Shown: in pieces, positions 17,526-26,135 of the stretch
Layout: each line of letters begins with the position of its first letter
Numbering within the stretch: the stretch's first letter is position 1
NCBI RefSeq assembly: GCF_018883605.1
Contig: NZ_JAHLEM010000010.1
Coordinates: 1 to 64,000, forward strand
Reading direction: 5' to 3'
From: Streptomyces niphimycinicus
GTDB taxonomy: Bacteria; Actinomycetota; Actinomycetes; Streptomycetales; Streptomycetaceae
DNA: 64,000 nt
Notes under the pieces: model-generated
Databases searched by the model: none
Told to the model about the DNA's origin: nothing
Seen by the model: only the letters and a program-made list of their open reading frames with translations
Translations under genes and position numbers: made by a program

Positions 17526-18051
17526 ACACCACAGCCGCCGGATCGACGCCCCGCCGGAGCGGGTCTGGCGGGAACTCATGGACCTGCGGGTCGGCGAACT
17601 CGCCATCACCCTCGGCCTGATGCGGGTGCGTGGCGGCCCCAAGACCTGGGTGAACGGTGTCGACACCGGCGCCCACGAAGGCATGGACCTGCGGGTCCTG
17701 GACTCGATGGCACCCCGGGAGATGGCCGCCGACCCGCCCCATGAGGTGGTGCTCGGCGACATCGCCCGCTACACCGCGCTGCGCCCCGCCCGCCCGGACG
17801 TCGAACGCGGCGATCCGGAGGCGTTCGCACACTTCGACGAGGCGGGCTGGTCCAAGGTGGTGATGAATTTCCGCCTCATCCCCGAGGGCGACGGCACGTG
17901 GCTGTCCACCGAGACCCGGGTCCTGAACACCGACCCCGCCACCCGCCGCGCCTTCACCCTGTACTGGGGCTTCATGCGGGCGGGCAGCGGCATGATCCGC
18001 CATGACCTGCTGCGGGCCATCGCGAAGAAGGTGGCCACCACCACGGGCTAG
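17479..18051 (+). CDS. SRPBCC (START-like) fold protein, role unknown
   Basis: A 190-residue protein with the layout of the SRPBCC/polyketide-cyclase superfamily: N-terminal H-S-R-R-I-D-A-P-P-E-R-V-W-R-E-L strand-helix, a V-V-M-N-F-R-L-I-P-E-G-D-G-T-W-L-S-T-E-T-R-V sheet region near 125, and a long C-terminal helix. Such folds bind hydrophobic ligands. It overlaps the glutamate mutase gene by 47 bases and ends the + strand cluster, its stop interlocking with the stop of the convergent GH67 gene. A polyene cyclase, lipid chaperone or resistance role are all guesses; only the fold is supported. Confidence 0.65.
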   Translation: MHWTLERLLPTFDKREHHSRRIDAPPERVWRELMDLRVGELAITLGLMRVRGGPKTWVNGVDTGAHEGMDLRVLDSMAPREMAADPPHEVVLGDIARYTALRPARPDVERGDPEAFAHFDEAGWSKVVMNFRLIPEGDGTWLSTETRVLNTDPATRRAFTLYWGFMRAGSGMIRHDLLRAIAKKVATTTG

Positions 18052-20969
18052 GAAGGCCCGTCCGCCACGACCACGCAGGCGCTGAGATGCCAGGTCTCGT
18101 CCTCCTTCGCGGACAGCTCCAGATCCACCTCGCGTCCGGAGGATCCGCCGTCCAGCGGGATCCGGAGCCAGGTGAACTCCCGGCCGTCGAGCTGCTCGCT
18201 GCGGGCCCTCTCGATCCCGTCCACCCGGACGATCAGCGACCTGTTGAAGGTGTTGGGGTCGCCGGTGAGCAGATGCGCGGTGCAGCGTCCGGCGGGCAGC
18301 TTCAGCCGCAGCACGGCCGGAGCGCTGTCGCGCACGTAATCCCGGCGGACGACATCGAAGAGTCCGGTGTCCGTGGCGCCGGGCGTGTTGCCGACCCAGC
18401 CGAAGCCGGCGCCCTCGTGCCAGCCGCTCGACGGTGAGAGCCGGGTGTAGTCCTTCAGCAGCGGCGCCGAGCCGGGCCCGGCGTCCAGCGCGTGTACGCA
18501 GCGCGCGGCGGGTGGCACGACGACGGCCTTGGCCAGGCTGCGCAGCGAGGAGTCGAGCACCGGCACCGCGCCCGACCTCGGGCGCGCGTGCAGGGTGGCG
18601 AGCGCGGGCGCCGGCGGCGGCAGGACGGGCATCCTCACCGTCTCGCCCTCCCGCGAGGCCACGTAGGCGGCCACCTCCTCCGACCGCCAGCCCTCGGGCA
18701 CATCCAGTGTGGTCACCGTGCGCAGCCCGGAGCCCGTCGCGTTGAGGACCTGCACCGGAAGCTCGTTGCGCTCCCCGCCGAGGAGCACGGTGTCGGCCGG
18801 GGCGACGATCGCCTGGAGCCAGGCGCGACGCTCGTCGCGGATCCGGCTCAGATCGAACCAGTAGGCCACCAGGGTGTCCCGCCACTTGGCGGCCTCGGCG
18901 ACCTGCTCCCCGAACCGGCGGTGCACCTCGGCGAACCGGCGGCGGTCGACCCGGCGGCGCAGCCCCTCCCAGCCGGTGCGCATGTCCGCCACCCGCGCCG
19001 CGCCGGAGAAGTGCGTGTCGTAGATGTGCTGGATCACGGTCGTGCCGCTGTCCAGTCGGTGGGTGTACGGGACATGGTGGAGGAAGAGGAGCAGTTCCTC
19101 GGGGCAGCGCTCCAGCGACTCGTAGGTGTCCCGTGTCGCCGCCGCGTACAGCTCGGTGAAGCCGTCGCCGGTGGCGGCGGTGCGGTCGTAGCCGATGCCC
19201 GCGCGGTCCGACTTGTGGAACTGGGTGGTCGTCGTCGGGCTGGGGTCGAAGTGCCCGGTCACCGAGCCGTCCGGCGGATGGGTGAGATATCCCGTGCCCA
19301 GCGGCGAGGTGTAGTCCTCATAGGTGTGCCAGGAGTCCAGGAGCAGGGCGGAGACCGTCTCGATGACATGCGGGTCGTTGCCGAAGGTCATCCGGGTCCA
19401 CTCGGCGGCCAGGTCCTGCGCGGACAGGTCCGGGTTCCAGGCCAGCCGCCCGTAGCCATGGGTGTTGGCGGCGGCCAGATGTGAGCCGGTCCAGTTCCTG
19501 GCATCGCCGAAGTTCATCACCCCGGCGAATCCGAAGTGGGTGGAGGAGTGCACCCGGCCGGTCACGACACGGGCCACGGTGCTGCCCTCGCCGGCCTTGA
19601 GCGTGTCGAAGTCCAGGACCTCCTTCCACTGCGGGACCAGATAGCACAGATGGGTGGCGTGGCCCGTGTACTCCTGTGTCACCTGGAGTTCGATCATCGA
19701 GTTGGTACGCGGCAGCGAACCGAAGAGCGGGTGGGCGGGCTCGCGGACCTGGAAGTCGATGGGCCCGTTCTTGATCTGCACCACGGTGTTGTCCGCGAAC
19801 TTCCCGTCCAGCGGCGTGAAGTCGAGATAAGCCTGCCGGTCCCACTTCTCGTCGGTGTCGTGCACGAACGCCCGCCACATCACGATCCCGCCGTACGGTC
19901 TCAGCGCGCCCGCCAGCAGATTGGCCCCGTCGGCGTGGGTGCGTCCGTAGTCCAGCGGCCCGGGGCGGCCCTCGGAGTTGGCCTTCACCAGGAAGCCGCC
20001 GAAGTCCTCGATCTTGCCGTAGATCTCCTCGGCCTTCTTCGTCCACCAGTCGCGCACCCCGGGGTCGAAGGGGTCGGCGGTGTTCAGCCCGCCCAGGTCG
20101 ATGGGGGCGGCGAAGTTCGCCGTGACGTACAGCGCCACGCCGTAGCGGCGCAGTACCCCGGCGAGCGCGGCCAGTTTGGTCAGGAAGGGCTCGGCGAGGT
20201 AGTCCGCCGGGGTGTTGACGTTGTTGATCACGGCGCCGTTGATGCCGAGCGAGGCCAGGACCCGTGCGTAGTCCGTGTACCGGGCGTCGAGTCGCGGCAG
20301 CTTCTCCCAGTCGAAGAAGGACCGGCCCGCATAGCCGCGTTCGATCGAACCGTCGTCGTTGTCCCAGTGGTCGGCCATGCGCAGCGGGGCTGCCGGGCGC
20401 TCGGTGAGGTCGACGTGCTCCAGCGGCCGTCGGGTCTGCACGAGCCGCAGCAGGTGGAACGCGCCGTAGAGCACACCGCGGTCGGCGTGGGCCGCCACCA
20501 CGGTGAAGTCCCCGCCGCGCCGGGTGACCCGGCGGACGACATAGCCCTCGTCTCCGAGCTCGGCCAGGTCGGCCGCGGGGACGAGCTCCCGGATCAGGGC
20601 GGAACTCCCCGGGGTGCCCACCACCAGTGCCGCGTGCGAGGGAGAGCTGGTGCGTGGCGCCACGCGGGTGCCGAGCAGCCCGGTGAGCCCGCGGACCAAC
20701 TCCTCCACCGCCGACTGCTGGAGCGGGCCGCCGCCCTGCCATACCAGGGTGCCCAACGCGGCCCGGTAGCCCGCCAGTTGACCGGGATCCGCCACCCGTC
20801 CGTAGCGCAGCCACAGGTCGTATCCGTCCTCGGCGGGTAACGTGGCCGCGGGCGGTTCGGCGGCGTGGAGCGGCTGTGCCGACGCCGGGACGGAGAGACC
20901 GAGCGCACCGGCTGTGCTTCCCAGAGCGGCCGCGGACAGAAGGCTGCGGCGCCGTATTCCTGAGCTCAT
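18048..20969 (-). CDS. Secreted GH67 alpha-glucuronidase with C-terminal accessory domain
   Basis: A 973-residue protein with a twin-arginine signal peptide (R-R-R-S-L-L near residue 6, hydrophobic stretch, A-S-A-Q cleavage area). The GH67 N-terminal domain and (beta/alpha)8 barrel follow: V-K-A-N-S-E-G-R-P-G-P carries the likely catalytic acid, and D-G-K-F-A-D-N and V-R-E-P hold the conserved acidic pair. GH67 removes 4-O-methyl-glucuronate from xylo-oligosaccharides. The last 150 residues form a separate beta-rich domain (L-D-A-G-P-G-S, G-F-G-W-V-G, L-P-A-G-R-C, T-W-L-R-I-P-L-D-G-G) that also occurs twice in the decayed GH67 at 46383-49881. The ATG at 20969 has ggaag upstream. Upstream, a TTGACA lies on the - strand at 21052-21057. 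The gene converges on the biosynthetic cluster and marks its edge. Confidence 0.88.
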   Translation of the reverse strand: MSSGIRRRSLLSAAALGSTAGALGLSVPASAQPLHAAEPPAATLPAEDGYDLWLRYGRVADPGQLAGYRAALGTLVWQGGGPLQQSAVEELVRGLTGLLGTRVAPRTSSPSHAALVVGTPGSSALIRELVPAADLAELGDEGYVVRRVTRRGGDFTVVAAHADRGVLYGAFHLLRLVQTRRPLEHVDLTERPAAPLRMADHWDNDDGSIERGYAGRSFFDWEKLPRLDARYTDYARVLASLGINGAVINNVNTPADYLAEPFLTKLAALAGVLRRYGVALYVTANFAAPIDLGGLNTADPFDPGVRDWWTKKAEEIYGKIEDFGGFLVKANSEGRPGPLDYGRTHADGANLLAGALRPYGGIVMWRAFVHDTDEKWDRQAYLDFTPLDGKFADNTVVQIKNGPIDFQVREPAHPLFGSLPRTNSMIELQVTQEYTGHATHLCYLVPQWKEVLDFDTLKAGEGSTVARVVTGRVHSSTHFGFAGVMNFGDARNWTGSHLAAANTHGYGRLAWNPDLSAQDLAAEWTRMTFGNDPHVIETVSALLLDSWHTYEDYTSPLGTGYLTHPPDGSVTGHFDPSPTTTTQFHKSDRAGIGYDRTAATGDGFTELYAAATRDTYESLERCPEELLLFLHHVPYTHRLDSGTTVIQHIYDTHFSGAARVADMRTGWEGLRRRVDRRRFAEVHRRFGEQVAEAAKWRDTLVAYWFDLSRIRDERRAWLQAIVAPADTVLLGGERNELPVQVLNATGSGLRTVTTLDVPEGWRSEEVAAYVASREGETVRMPVLPPPAPALATLHARPRSGAVPVLDSSLRSLAKAVVVPPAARCVHALDAGPGSAPLLKDYTRLSPSSGWHEGAGFGWVGNTPGATDTGLFDVVRRDYVRDSAPAVLRLKLPAGRCTAHLLTGDPNTFNRSLIVRVDGIERARSEQLDGREFTWLRIPLDGGSSGREVDLELSAKEDETWHLSACVVVADGPS

Positions 20970-21124
20970 GCGTCTCACTTCCGTTGAAGAACGAACAGTG
21001 CACATCCAGACCAGGACCGAGCTCCGCAACCGTCACACTCATCACGACATGTGTCAACACAACGAACCACAAGGGAACATGACGCCCTTGTCACCCATCA
21101 AAATCCAACAAACCTGAGCCTGGG

Positions 21125-22264
21125 TCAGAGCGCGTCCGCCGCGCCGGCGAGCGCCGCCGCATGGTGGTGGAAGGCGCGGCGGACCGCCGGGAAGCGGCGG
21201 GGCTCGCGGCTGAGGTGGACGCGGTTGGTGAGCAGGACGTAGTAGCGGCCTTCCGCGCCGTCCGCCCCCGGCTCCACCCACAGGCTCGTCCCCGTGAAGC
21301 CCGTGTGGCCGTACGAGGACGGGCCCATCGCCGTACCGACCGGCGAGCCCACCGCGTCCCGCCCCTGCCAGCCGAGGCAGCGGCGCAGCGGGAGGCCCTC
21401 CGTGTGGCAGGCGGTCATCCGGGCGAAACCGGGCGCGCTCAGCAGACCGTCGCCGCCCGCCGCGAGCGCCCGGCCCAGCCGGTCCACATCGGACAGCGAC
21501 GCGAACAGTCCGGCGTGGCCGCAGACTCCGCCGAGCACCACCGCGTTCTCGTCATGCACCTGGCCGGTCACCAGACGGCCGCGCCAGGTGCACAGCTCCG
21601 TGGAGACCGCGCGCTCGCGGGCCGCGGGTCCCGGCGCGAACACCGTCTCGCGCATCCCGAGCGGCTCGCACACCTGCTGTGCCACCAGCTCGTCCAGGCC
21701 GGTGGCGGTGGCCCGTTCGAGGATCAGGCCGAGCAGGATGAAGCCCGCGGAGGAGTACTCCACCACCGTGCCCGGCGCCCCGCGCAGCGGCAGCTCGCGG
21801 AGGGCGGCCAGCAGCCCGTCCCGGTCGGAGTGCGCACGCCACAGTGGGGTGCCACCGGGCAGTCCGGAGGTGTGGGCGAGCAACTGGGCGAGGGTGATGT
21901 CGGCCTTGCCTGGCACGTGGCGGTACTCCGGCAGATACGCGCCGACCGCCTCGTCGAGGCGCAGCGCTCCCGCCTCCGCCAGCCGCAGGGCGGCCAGGCC
22001 CACGATCGGCTTCGTCACCGAGGCCAGGTCCCACAGCTCGGTGCCGTTCAGCTCCGCACCGCCCCAACTGCGGGTGCCCAGATGCCCATGGACCGTCCGC
22101 CCGGCCGCGGTGCCGACCGACCAGGCGGCCGCGGAGTAGATCCCGGTCCGGCGGCCGGCTGCCAGGAGCCCTTTCAGCGGCGCCGGTTCGTCCGCCGGGC
22201 GCGGTCCGGCCCTTCCCGTCCGCTCCGCCCCCGGGGTGGCCCGACCGTCCGCGGCCCCGCTCAC
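21125..22264 (-). CDS. Beta-lactamase-fold serine hydrolase
   Basis: A 379-residue class C-type penicilloyl serine hydrolase. L-A-S-V-T-K-P near residue 68 is the SxxK nucleophile, E-Y-S-S-A-G-F supplies the Tyr motif, and G-H-T-G-F-T-G-T-S near the C-terminus replaces KTG. There is no obvious signal peptide, so it probably acts in the cytoplasm as an esterase, amidase or D-peptidase rather than as a drug-resistance lactamase. The GTG start at 22264 overlaps the IclR stop (GTGA); longer upstream frames run antisense-like through IclR with poor composition and are rejected. Co-transcribed with the regulator, it belongs to the same catabolic unit. Confidence 0.8.
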   Translation of the reverse strand: MSGAADGRATPGAERTGRAGPRPADEPAPLKGLLAAGRRTGIYSAAAWSVGTAAGRTVHGHLGTRSWGGAELNGTELWDLASVTKPIVGLAALRLAEAGALRLDEAVGAYLPEYRHVPGKADITLAQLLAHTSGLPGGTPLWRAHSDRDGLLAALRELPLRGAPGTVVEYSSAGFILLGLILERATATGLDELVAQQVCEPLGMRETVFAPGPAARERAVSTELCTWRGRLVTGQVHDENAVVLGGVCGHAGLFASLSDVDRLGRALAAGGDGLLSAPGFARMTACHTEGLPLRRCLGWQGRDAVGSPVGTAMGPSSYGHTGFTGTSLWVEPGADGAEGRYYVLLTNRVHLSREPRRFPAVRRAFHHHAAALAGAADAL

Positions 22265-23094
22265 TCCCGCCCCCGTACGATCCCCAGCGTCCCCGCGCCG
22301 CCGCGCAGCGCCGCCGACACCGCCCCGGCGGCGGCGCGCACCATCGGCCCCAGCATCGCCACGCTGCCCTCGTCCAGCGTGAACGTCAGCCCGACGATGC
22401 CGACCGCGCCGGCGACCTGGCCGCCGGGCCCCAGCACCGGGGCCGCGATGGCGCGGACGTCCTGCTCCGCGTATTCGTCGTCGACCGCGTAGCCCTGTTC
22501 GCGCACGGCGGGCAGCGCCGCGAGCACGGCCGCCGGGTCGGTCGCCGTCCGTGGCGTGCGGGCCGGGAGGGGCGCGCTGCCCAGAAGCTCCGCCGCCGTC
22601 GGCGACGGAAGGGCCGACAGCATCGCCCATCCCACCGCCGAGCAGTACAGCGGGACTTCGCCGCCCGCGGCCGGCGCCATGTGGTACGTGGACGACGGCT
22701 CCGAGTGCGTCACATGCACCGCCATGGCCCCGTCCCGTACCGAGAAGTGGGCCAGATGGCCGGTGCGCCGCCGCAGGTCGTCCAGGACCGGGCGGGCCAG
22801 CCGCAGCTCGCGGCTGGAGGCCAGCGTCGTGGCGGCGAGCCCGAGCAGACGCGGTCCGGCCTGGTAGTTGCCGCCGGGGCCCGGGACCGCGTACCCGGCG
22901 TCGGCGAAGGTCTGGAGCAGACGGTGGACGGTCGGCTTCGGCAGCCCCGTGCGGGCGGCGAGGTCGGCCAGGCGGTGCGGGGCATCGGGCTGGACCAGCG
23001 CGTCCAGCACCTCGAGTGCCTTGTCCACGGGGCCCTTTGCGGTGGTACGCGGATCCTCGCGGTGGCTCGTGGGGGTATTGACCGGCTTCGGCAT
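22261..23094 (-). CDS. IclR-family transcriptional regulator
   Basis: A 277-residue IclR protein. The winged helix occupies residues 18-80 (A-L-E-V-L-D-A-L-V, L-A-A-R-T-G-L-P-K-P-T-V-H-R-L-L), and the effector domain reads Y-C-S-A-V-G-W-A-M-L-S near 155 and V-A-G-A-V-G-I-V-G near 240. It likely controls the neighbouring enolase/creatininase/importer genes in response to a small catabolite. A longer version starting at the GTG at 23124 is possible, but that codon lies inside the candidate operator 23116-23136, so ATG 23094 is preferred. The serine hydrolase gene is translationally coupled behind it. Confidence 0.87.
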   Translation of the reverse strand: MPKPVNTPTSHREDPRTTAKGPVDKALEVLDALVQPDAPHRLADLAARTGLPKPTVHRLLQTFADAGYAVPGPGGNYQAGPRLLGLAATTLASSRELRLARPVLDDLRRRTGHLAHFSVRDGAMAVHVTHSEPSSTYHMAPAAGGEVPLYCSAVGWAMLSALPSPTAAELLGSAPLPARTPRTATDPAAVLAALPAVREQGYAVDDEYAEQDVRAIAAPVLGPGGQVAGAVGIVGLTFTLDEGSVAMLGPMVRAAAGAVSAALRGGAGTLGIVRGRE

Positions 23095-23115
23095 GTCACT
23101 CAGCTTAACCCATCG

Positions 23116-23136
23116 TCGTTCCACTATCCGGAACGA
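23116..23136. promoter_or_regulatory. Candidate IclR operator, 7-bp arms
   Basis: The inverted repeat tcgttcc-N7-ggaacga has perfect 7-bp arms and lies 22 bases upstream of the IclR ATG. A related site (cgttcc-N7-ggaatg) lies before the importer operon at 31365-31383. Sharing of the same arm and spacer between the regulator and the transport genes supports it as the IclR-protein site with autoregulation. Confidence 0.6.
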
Positions 23137-23210
23137 ATGGACGATTCAACGGAACGTCTCCTGCCGGTGCGGGCGAGCCCCCGCGCCACTACGGGCGAGC
23201 CCCCACTCGC

Positions 23211-24338
23211 TCATCCCGTCAGGTCCCCGTCCCGCTCGTTGGCCGCGGCGTAGTACCGGAGCTTCTCCTCGTCCACGCTCACGCCCAGCCCCGGTCCCGT
23301 GGGCACCCTCAGCCGGCCGTTCTCCAGGTGCAGCGGCTCGATGATGTCGTCGGCGTGCAGGTAGTACATGCTGTCGATGGCGCGCGAGAGCACGGGCGTA
23401 CTGGAGACGACGGCCAGATGCGCCGCCGTGGCGATGCCGAGTTCGCCTCCGCTGTGCAGGTTCATGCCCAGGCCGAAGGTCTCGCAGTGCGCGGCCAGCG
23501 CCTTGGTCGCCGCGATACCGCCCCACTTGTAGACGTCACCGTGGATGACATCGACGGCGTTCAGCCGCATCGCGGGGGCGAACTCCTCGAAGCGGACGAC
23601 ACACATATTGGTGCACAGCGGGATGCGCACCTTCGACTTCACCTGGCTCATGCCCTCGATGCCGACGCACGGGTCCTCCAGATACTCCAGATCGAGCTCC
23701 TCCAGGGCTATCCCGGCGCGTATCGAGTCGGGGACCGGCCAGGCCGCGTTCGGGTCGACGCGCAGATTCACTTCGGGCAGCGCCTCGCGCACCGCGCGCA
23801 GGATGGCGACATCACCCGCGCAGTCCTTCGTGCCCTTGAGCTTGACGGCCTCGAAGCCGCCCTCCGCCACGACCCGCACCGCGTGCTCCGCCATCGCCCT
23901 GGGCATGCCCGCGCCGTCCGCGCCCGGCGCGTCGGCGCGGGTGATGAGCGCGGTGATCGGGACCTCGTCGCGGACGGCACCGCCCAGCAGCTCGGTGACG
24001 GACTGATCGGTGGCCTTGCCCATCGCGTCCCAGCAGGCGACATCGAGCGCGGCGATCGCCGCGTAGCCGAGATAGCCGTAGAAGAACGGCACCATGTGCT
24101 GCTTACGGTGAAAGCTCTCCAGCGCGAACGGGCTGGTCCCGATCAGATCCGGGGCCATCGACCGGACGATCGCGGCGACCGGCGCGCCCCACATCGTCTC
24201 GCCCCAGCCCTCGACACCCTCATCGGTGCGAATGCGTACCACGGTGCGCGTCTCGCCCGTCTTGGTCTCGAACGAGCTGGTGAAGGGGTTGACGAGGGGG
24301 AGGTTGACCACCCATACGTCGACGTCAGTGATCTTCAT
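23211..24338 (-). CDS. Enolase-superfamily dehydratase/racemase (mandelate racemase subgroup)
   Basis: A 375-residue enzyme with the MR/MLE layout: an N-terminal capping domain, then a barrel with V-K-L-K-G near residue 160 (KxK base), V-D-P-N near 190 (metal Asp), Y-L-E-D-P near 217 (metal Glu), H-G-D-V-Y-K-W-G-G near 264, and L-H-S-G-G-E-L near 297 (general acid-base His). KxK plus His points to the mandelate racemase/acid-sugar dehydratase subgroup, not to dipeptide epimerases. The substrate may be an aldonate, an aldarate or another alpha-hydroxy or amino acid. The ATG is preceded by gaggag. It is downstream of the creatininase-family gene in the same - strand unit. Confidence 0.85.
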   Translation of the reverse strand: MKITDVDVWVVNLPLVNPFTSSFETKTGETRTVVRIRTDEGVEGWGETMWGAPVAAIVRSMAPDLIGTSPFALESFHRKQHMVPFFYGYLGYAAIAALDVACWDAMGKATDQSVTELLGGAVRDEVPITALITRADAPGADGAGMPRAMAEHAVRVVAEGGFEAVKLKGTKDCAGDVAILRAVREALPEVNLRVDPNAAWPVPDSIRAGIALEELDLEYLEDPCVGIEGMSQVKSKVRIPLCTNMCVVRFEEFAPAMRLNAVDVIHGDVYKWGGIAATKALAAHCETFGLGMNLHSGGELGIATAAHLAVVSSTPVLSRAIDSMYYLHADDIIEPLHLENGRLRVPTGPGLGVSVDEEKLRYYAAANERDGDLTG

Positions 24339-24352
24339 TGCTGCTCCTCGCA

Positions 24353-25123
24353 TCATCGGGGTGACCGGCTCGCCGCGTCGAAGGCATGGACGGCCCGGGC
24401 CAGTCCGCGCGCCCGGTCCTCCAGCAGCCGGTCGCCCCGGGCGGCGTCGGCGTCGCAGGCGTCGTCCGTGGAGCCGCCGACCCGCTCCCATTCCCCATGG
24501 CGCTCCACCATCAGGCCCGGGTAGGGCGGGGTGTCGAACAGGGGCGGCGGTTCGATCGGCGCGCGGGCGGGCACGGGGGTGCGCACCAGGTCCGGGCGGG
24601 CAGCCAGCATGAGTGACGTCTCGAACCATCCGGCATGCCCCGGGGTGACATCCGGCCGCCCCGCCCCGTCCTCACCCGCGGTGAGCGTCCAGTACGAGCA
24701 GGCGGCGACCGTCACCGGGGAACGCAGCGCGAACCGCTTCACCGCCAGCCGCATGATCTCGTCGTTGCCGCCATGGCCGTTCACGACCATGATGCGGCGG
24801 TATCCGCTGGTCACGAGCGAGTCGAGGATGTCATCCAGGACCGCGCCCAAGGTCGCCGCGGAGAGCGAGACGGCCGCCGCGAACAAGTGGTGCGGACTGT
24901 GCCCGAACGGCAGCGCCGGCAGCCGCACCACGCCGGGCCCGTCCTCCCGGGCGAGCATGTCCAGCGCGCGGTCCACCACCTCCTCGACCAGGAGGGTGTC
25001 GGTGCCCATCGGAAGGTGCGAGGCGTGCTGCTCCTGCGAACCGATGGGCAGCAGAGCGATGCCCTCCTCGCCGGCCCGGCGCACCTCGCGCCAGGTGAGT
25101 TCGGTCAGTCTCGATTGGCTCAC
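24353..25123 (-). CDS. Creatininase-family amidohydrolase
   Basis: A 256-residue protein with the creatininase metal-binding pattern: G-S-Q-E-Q-H-A-S-H-L-P-M-G-T-D near residue 30 gives Glu, His and Asp ligands, and V-N-G-H-G-G-N near 115 is the family hallmark. Members open cyclic amides (creatinine) or cleave formamides and other lactams. The exact substrate is not set by the sequence; the neighbouring oligopeptide-type importer and acid-dehydratase-like enzyme suggest a nitrogenous or lactam-like nutrient. The GTG start at 25123 is chosen for the gagaggtag ribosome site 5-13 bases before it; an in-frame start at 25150 lacks one. Confidence 0.83.
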   Translation of the reverse strand: MSQSRLTELTWREVRRAGEEGIALLPIGSQEQHASHLPMGTDTLLVEEVVDRALDMLAREDGPGVVRLPALPFGHSPHHLFAAAVSLSAATLGAVLDDILDSLVTSGYRRIMVVNGHGGNDEIMRLAVKRFALRSPVTVAACSYWTLTAGEDGAGRPDVTPGHAGWFETSLMLAARPDLVRTPVPARAPIEPPPLFDTPPYPGLMVERHGEWERVGGSTDDACDADAARGDRLLEDRARGLARAVHAFDAASRSPR

Positions 25124-25164
25124 GGTGCTACCTCTCCGAAACGGGGCCATGGCAGAGTCGGCGC

Positions 25165-26124
25165 ATGGCCCACAAACGTTCTCCGTTGCGACTGGTCCCC
25201 GAGGCCGCGCCGCAACCGGCCGCTCCCCAGGCGCCGCGGCGGCTTGGGGCCGTCGAGCTGGTCCCCGGTCGGGTCAGGGCGGCCGTACTGTCCACGGCGG
25301 GCCGGATACTGGACCGCACCGAATCGTCGTACGACGCGGCCACCGCCACCCCCGAGGACATTGACACGGCGCTGGCCGGGGCCGCCGGGGTCTTCCACGG
25401 CCATGAACTCCAGGGGATCGGGGTGGCCGCCGCCGGGCTCGTCGACCCCGTCACGGGCCTGATCATGGAGGTGAACGACGCCCCCGGACTGCACGGCTAC
25501 CCCGTCACCGAGCGGCTCGGCGCGCTCACCGGGGCGAGCGTGCGGGTGGAGCATCGGGCGCGACTTCAGGTGCTCGGCGACCGCTGGTTCGGCGCCGGCC
25601 GTGGACGGCGCACCTTCGCCTCGGTCTCCACGGGCGAGGTACTCGGCGTGGGCATCCTCTACGACGGCGAGGTGATGGCCCCGCCCGGCGGGCGCAGCGG
25701 CGCCCATATGACCGTGTCGGCCAGCGGCGAGCGGTGCACCTGCGGCAACCGCGGCTGCTGGAAGACCGTGGCCACCACCGGCTGGCTCCGGGCCCGGGCC
25801 CGCGCCATGGGGCTCGGCGGCGAGACGTCCCTGGAGGCACTGGTGCACCGCGGGGACGCGCTCGCCGGGCAGGTGGTGGAGGAGTACGCGCGAAACCTCG
25901 CGCTGGGGCTGGTGAACGTGCAGCAGCTCTTCGCACCCGGCCTCTTCATCCTGCACGGCGAGGCGCGCGAGGGCGGAGAGCGGTTTCGCACCGTGGTGGA
26001 GGAGCGGCTGCGGGACGCCGTCGCCTTCTCGGGCGCCGAGCAGCCGCGGGTGCTCGTCGGCACGGCCGCCGTCGACGACGTGGCGCTGCTCGGCGGCGCC
26101 GGTCTCGTCGTCTCGCACCTGTAG
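25165..26124 (+). CDS. ROK-like protein lacking kinase catalytic Asp
   Basis: A 319-residue protein of the ROK fold without an N-terminal helix-turn-helix. The zinc motif C-T-C-G-N-R-G-C-W is present near residue 192. The N-terminal phosphate loop (G-A-V-E-L-V-P-G-R) is degenerate, and the N-D-A motif that carries the catalytic Asp of ROK sugar kinases reads E-H-R-A, so sugar phosphorylation is unlikely. It may be a sugar sensor or regulator partner. It is the only + strand gene between the two blocks of the catabolic region and is divergent from the creatininase gene, with a 41-base gap. Confidence 0.75.
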   Translation: MAHKRSPLRLVPEAAPQPAAPQAPRRLGAVELVPGRVRAAVLSTAGRILDRTESSYDAATATPEDIDTALAGAAGVFHGHELQGIGVAAAGLVDPVTGLIMEVNDAPGLHGYPVTERLGALTGASVRVEHRARLQVLGDRWFGAGRGRRTFASVSTGEVLGVGILYDGEVMAPPGGRSGAHMTVSASGERCTCGNRGCWKTVATTGWLRARARAMGLGGETSLEALVHRGDALAGQVVEEYARNLALGLVNVQQLFAPGLFILHGEAREGGERFRTVVEERLRDAVAFSGAEQPRVLVGTAAVDDVALLGGAGLVVSHL

Positions 26125-26135
26125 CGCGCGGGCGG

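Noticed and set aside
21029-21057. Promoter for the GH67 gene with TTGACA on the - strand
   Set aside because: The -35 match is perfect, but no acceptable -10 box lies at 17-18 bases, so it is mentioned only in the gene entry.
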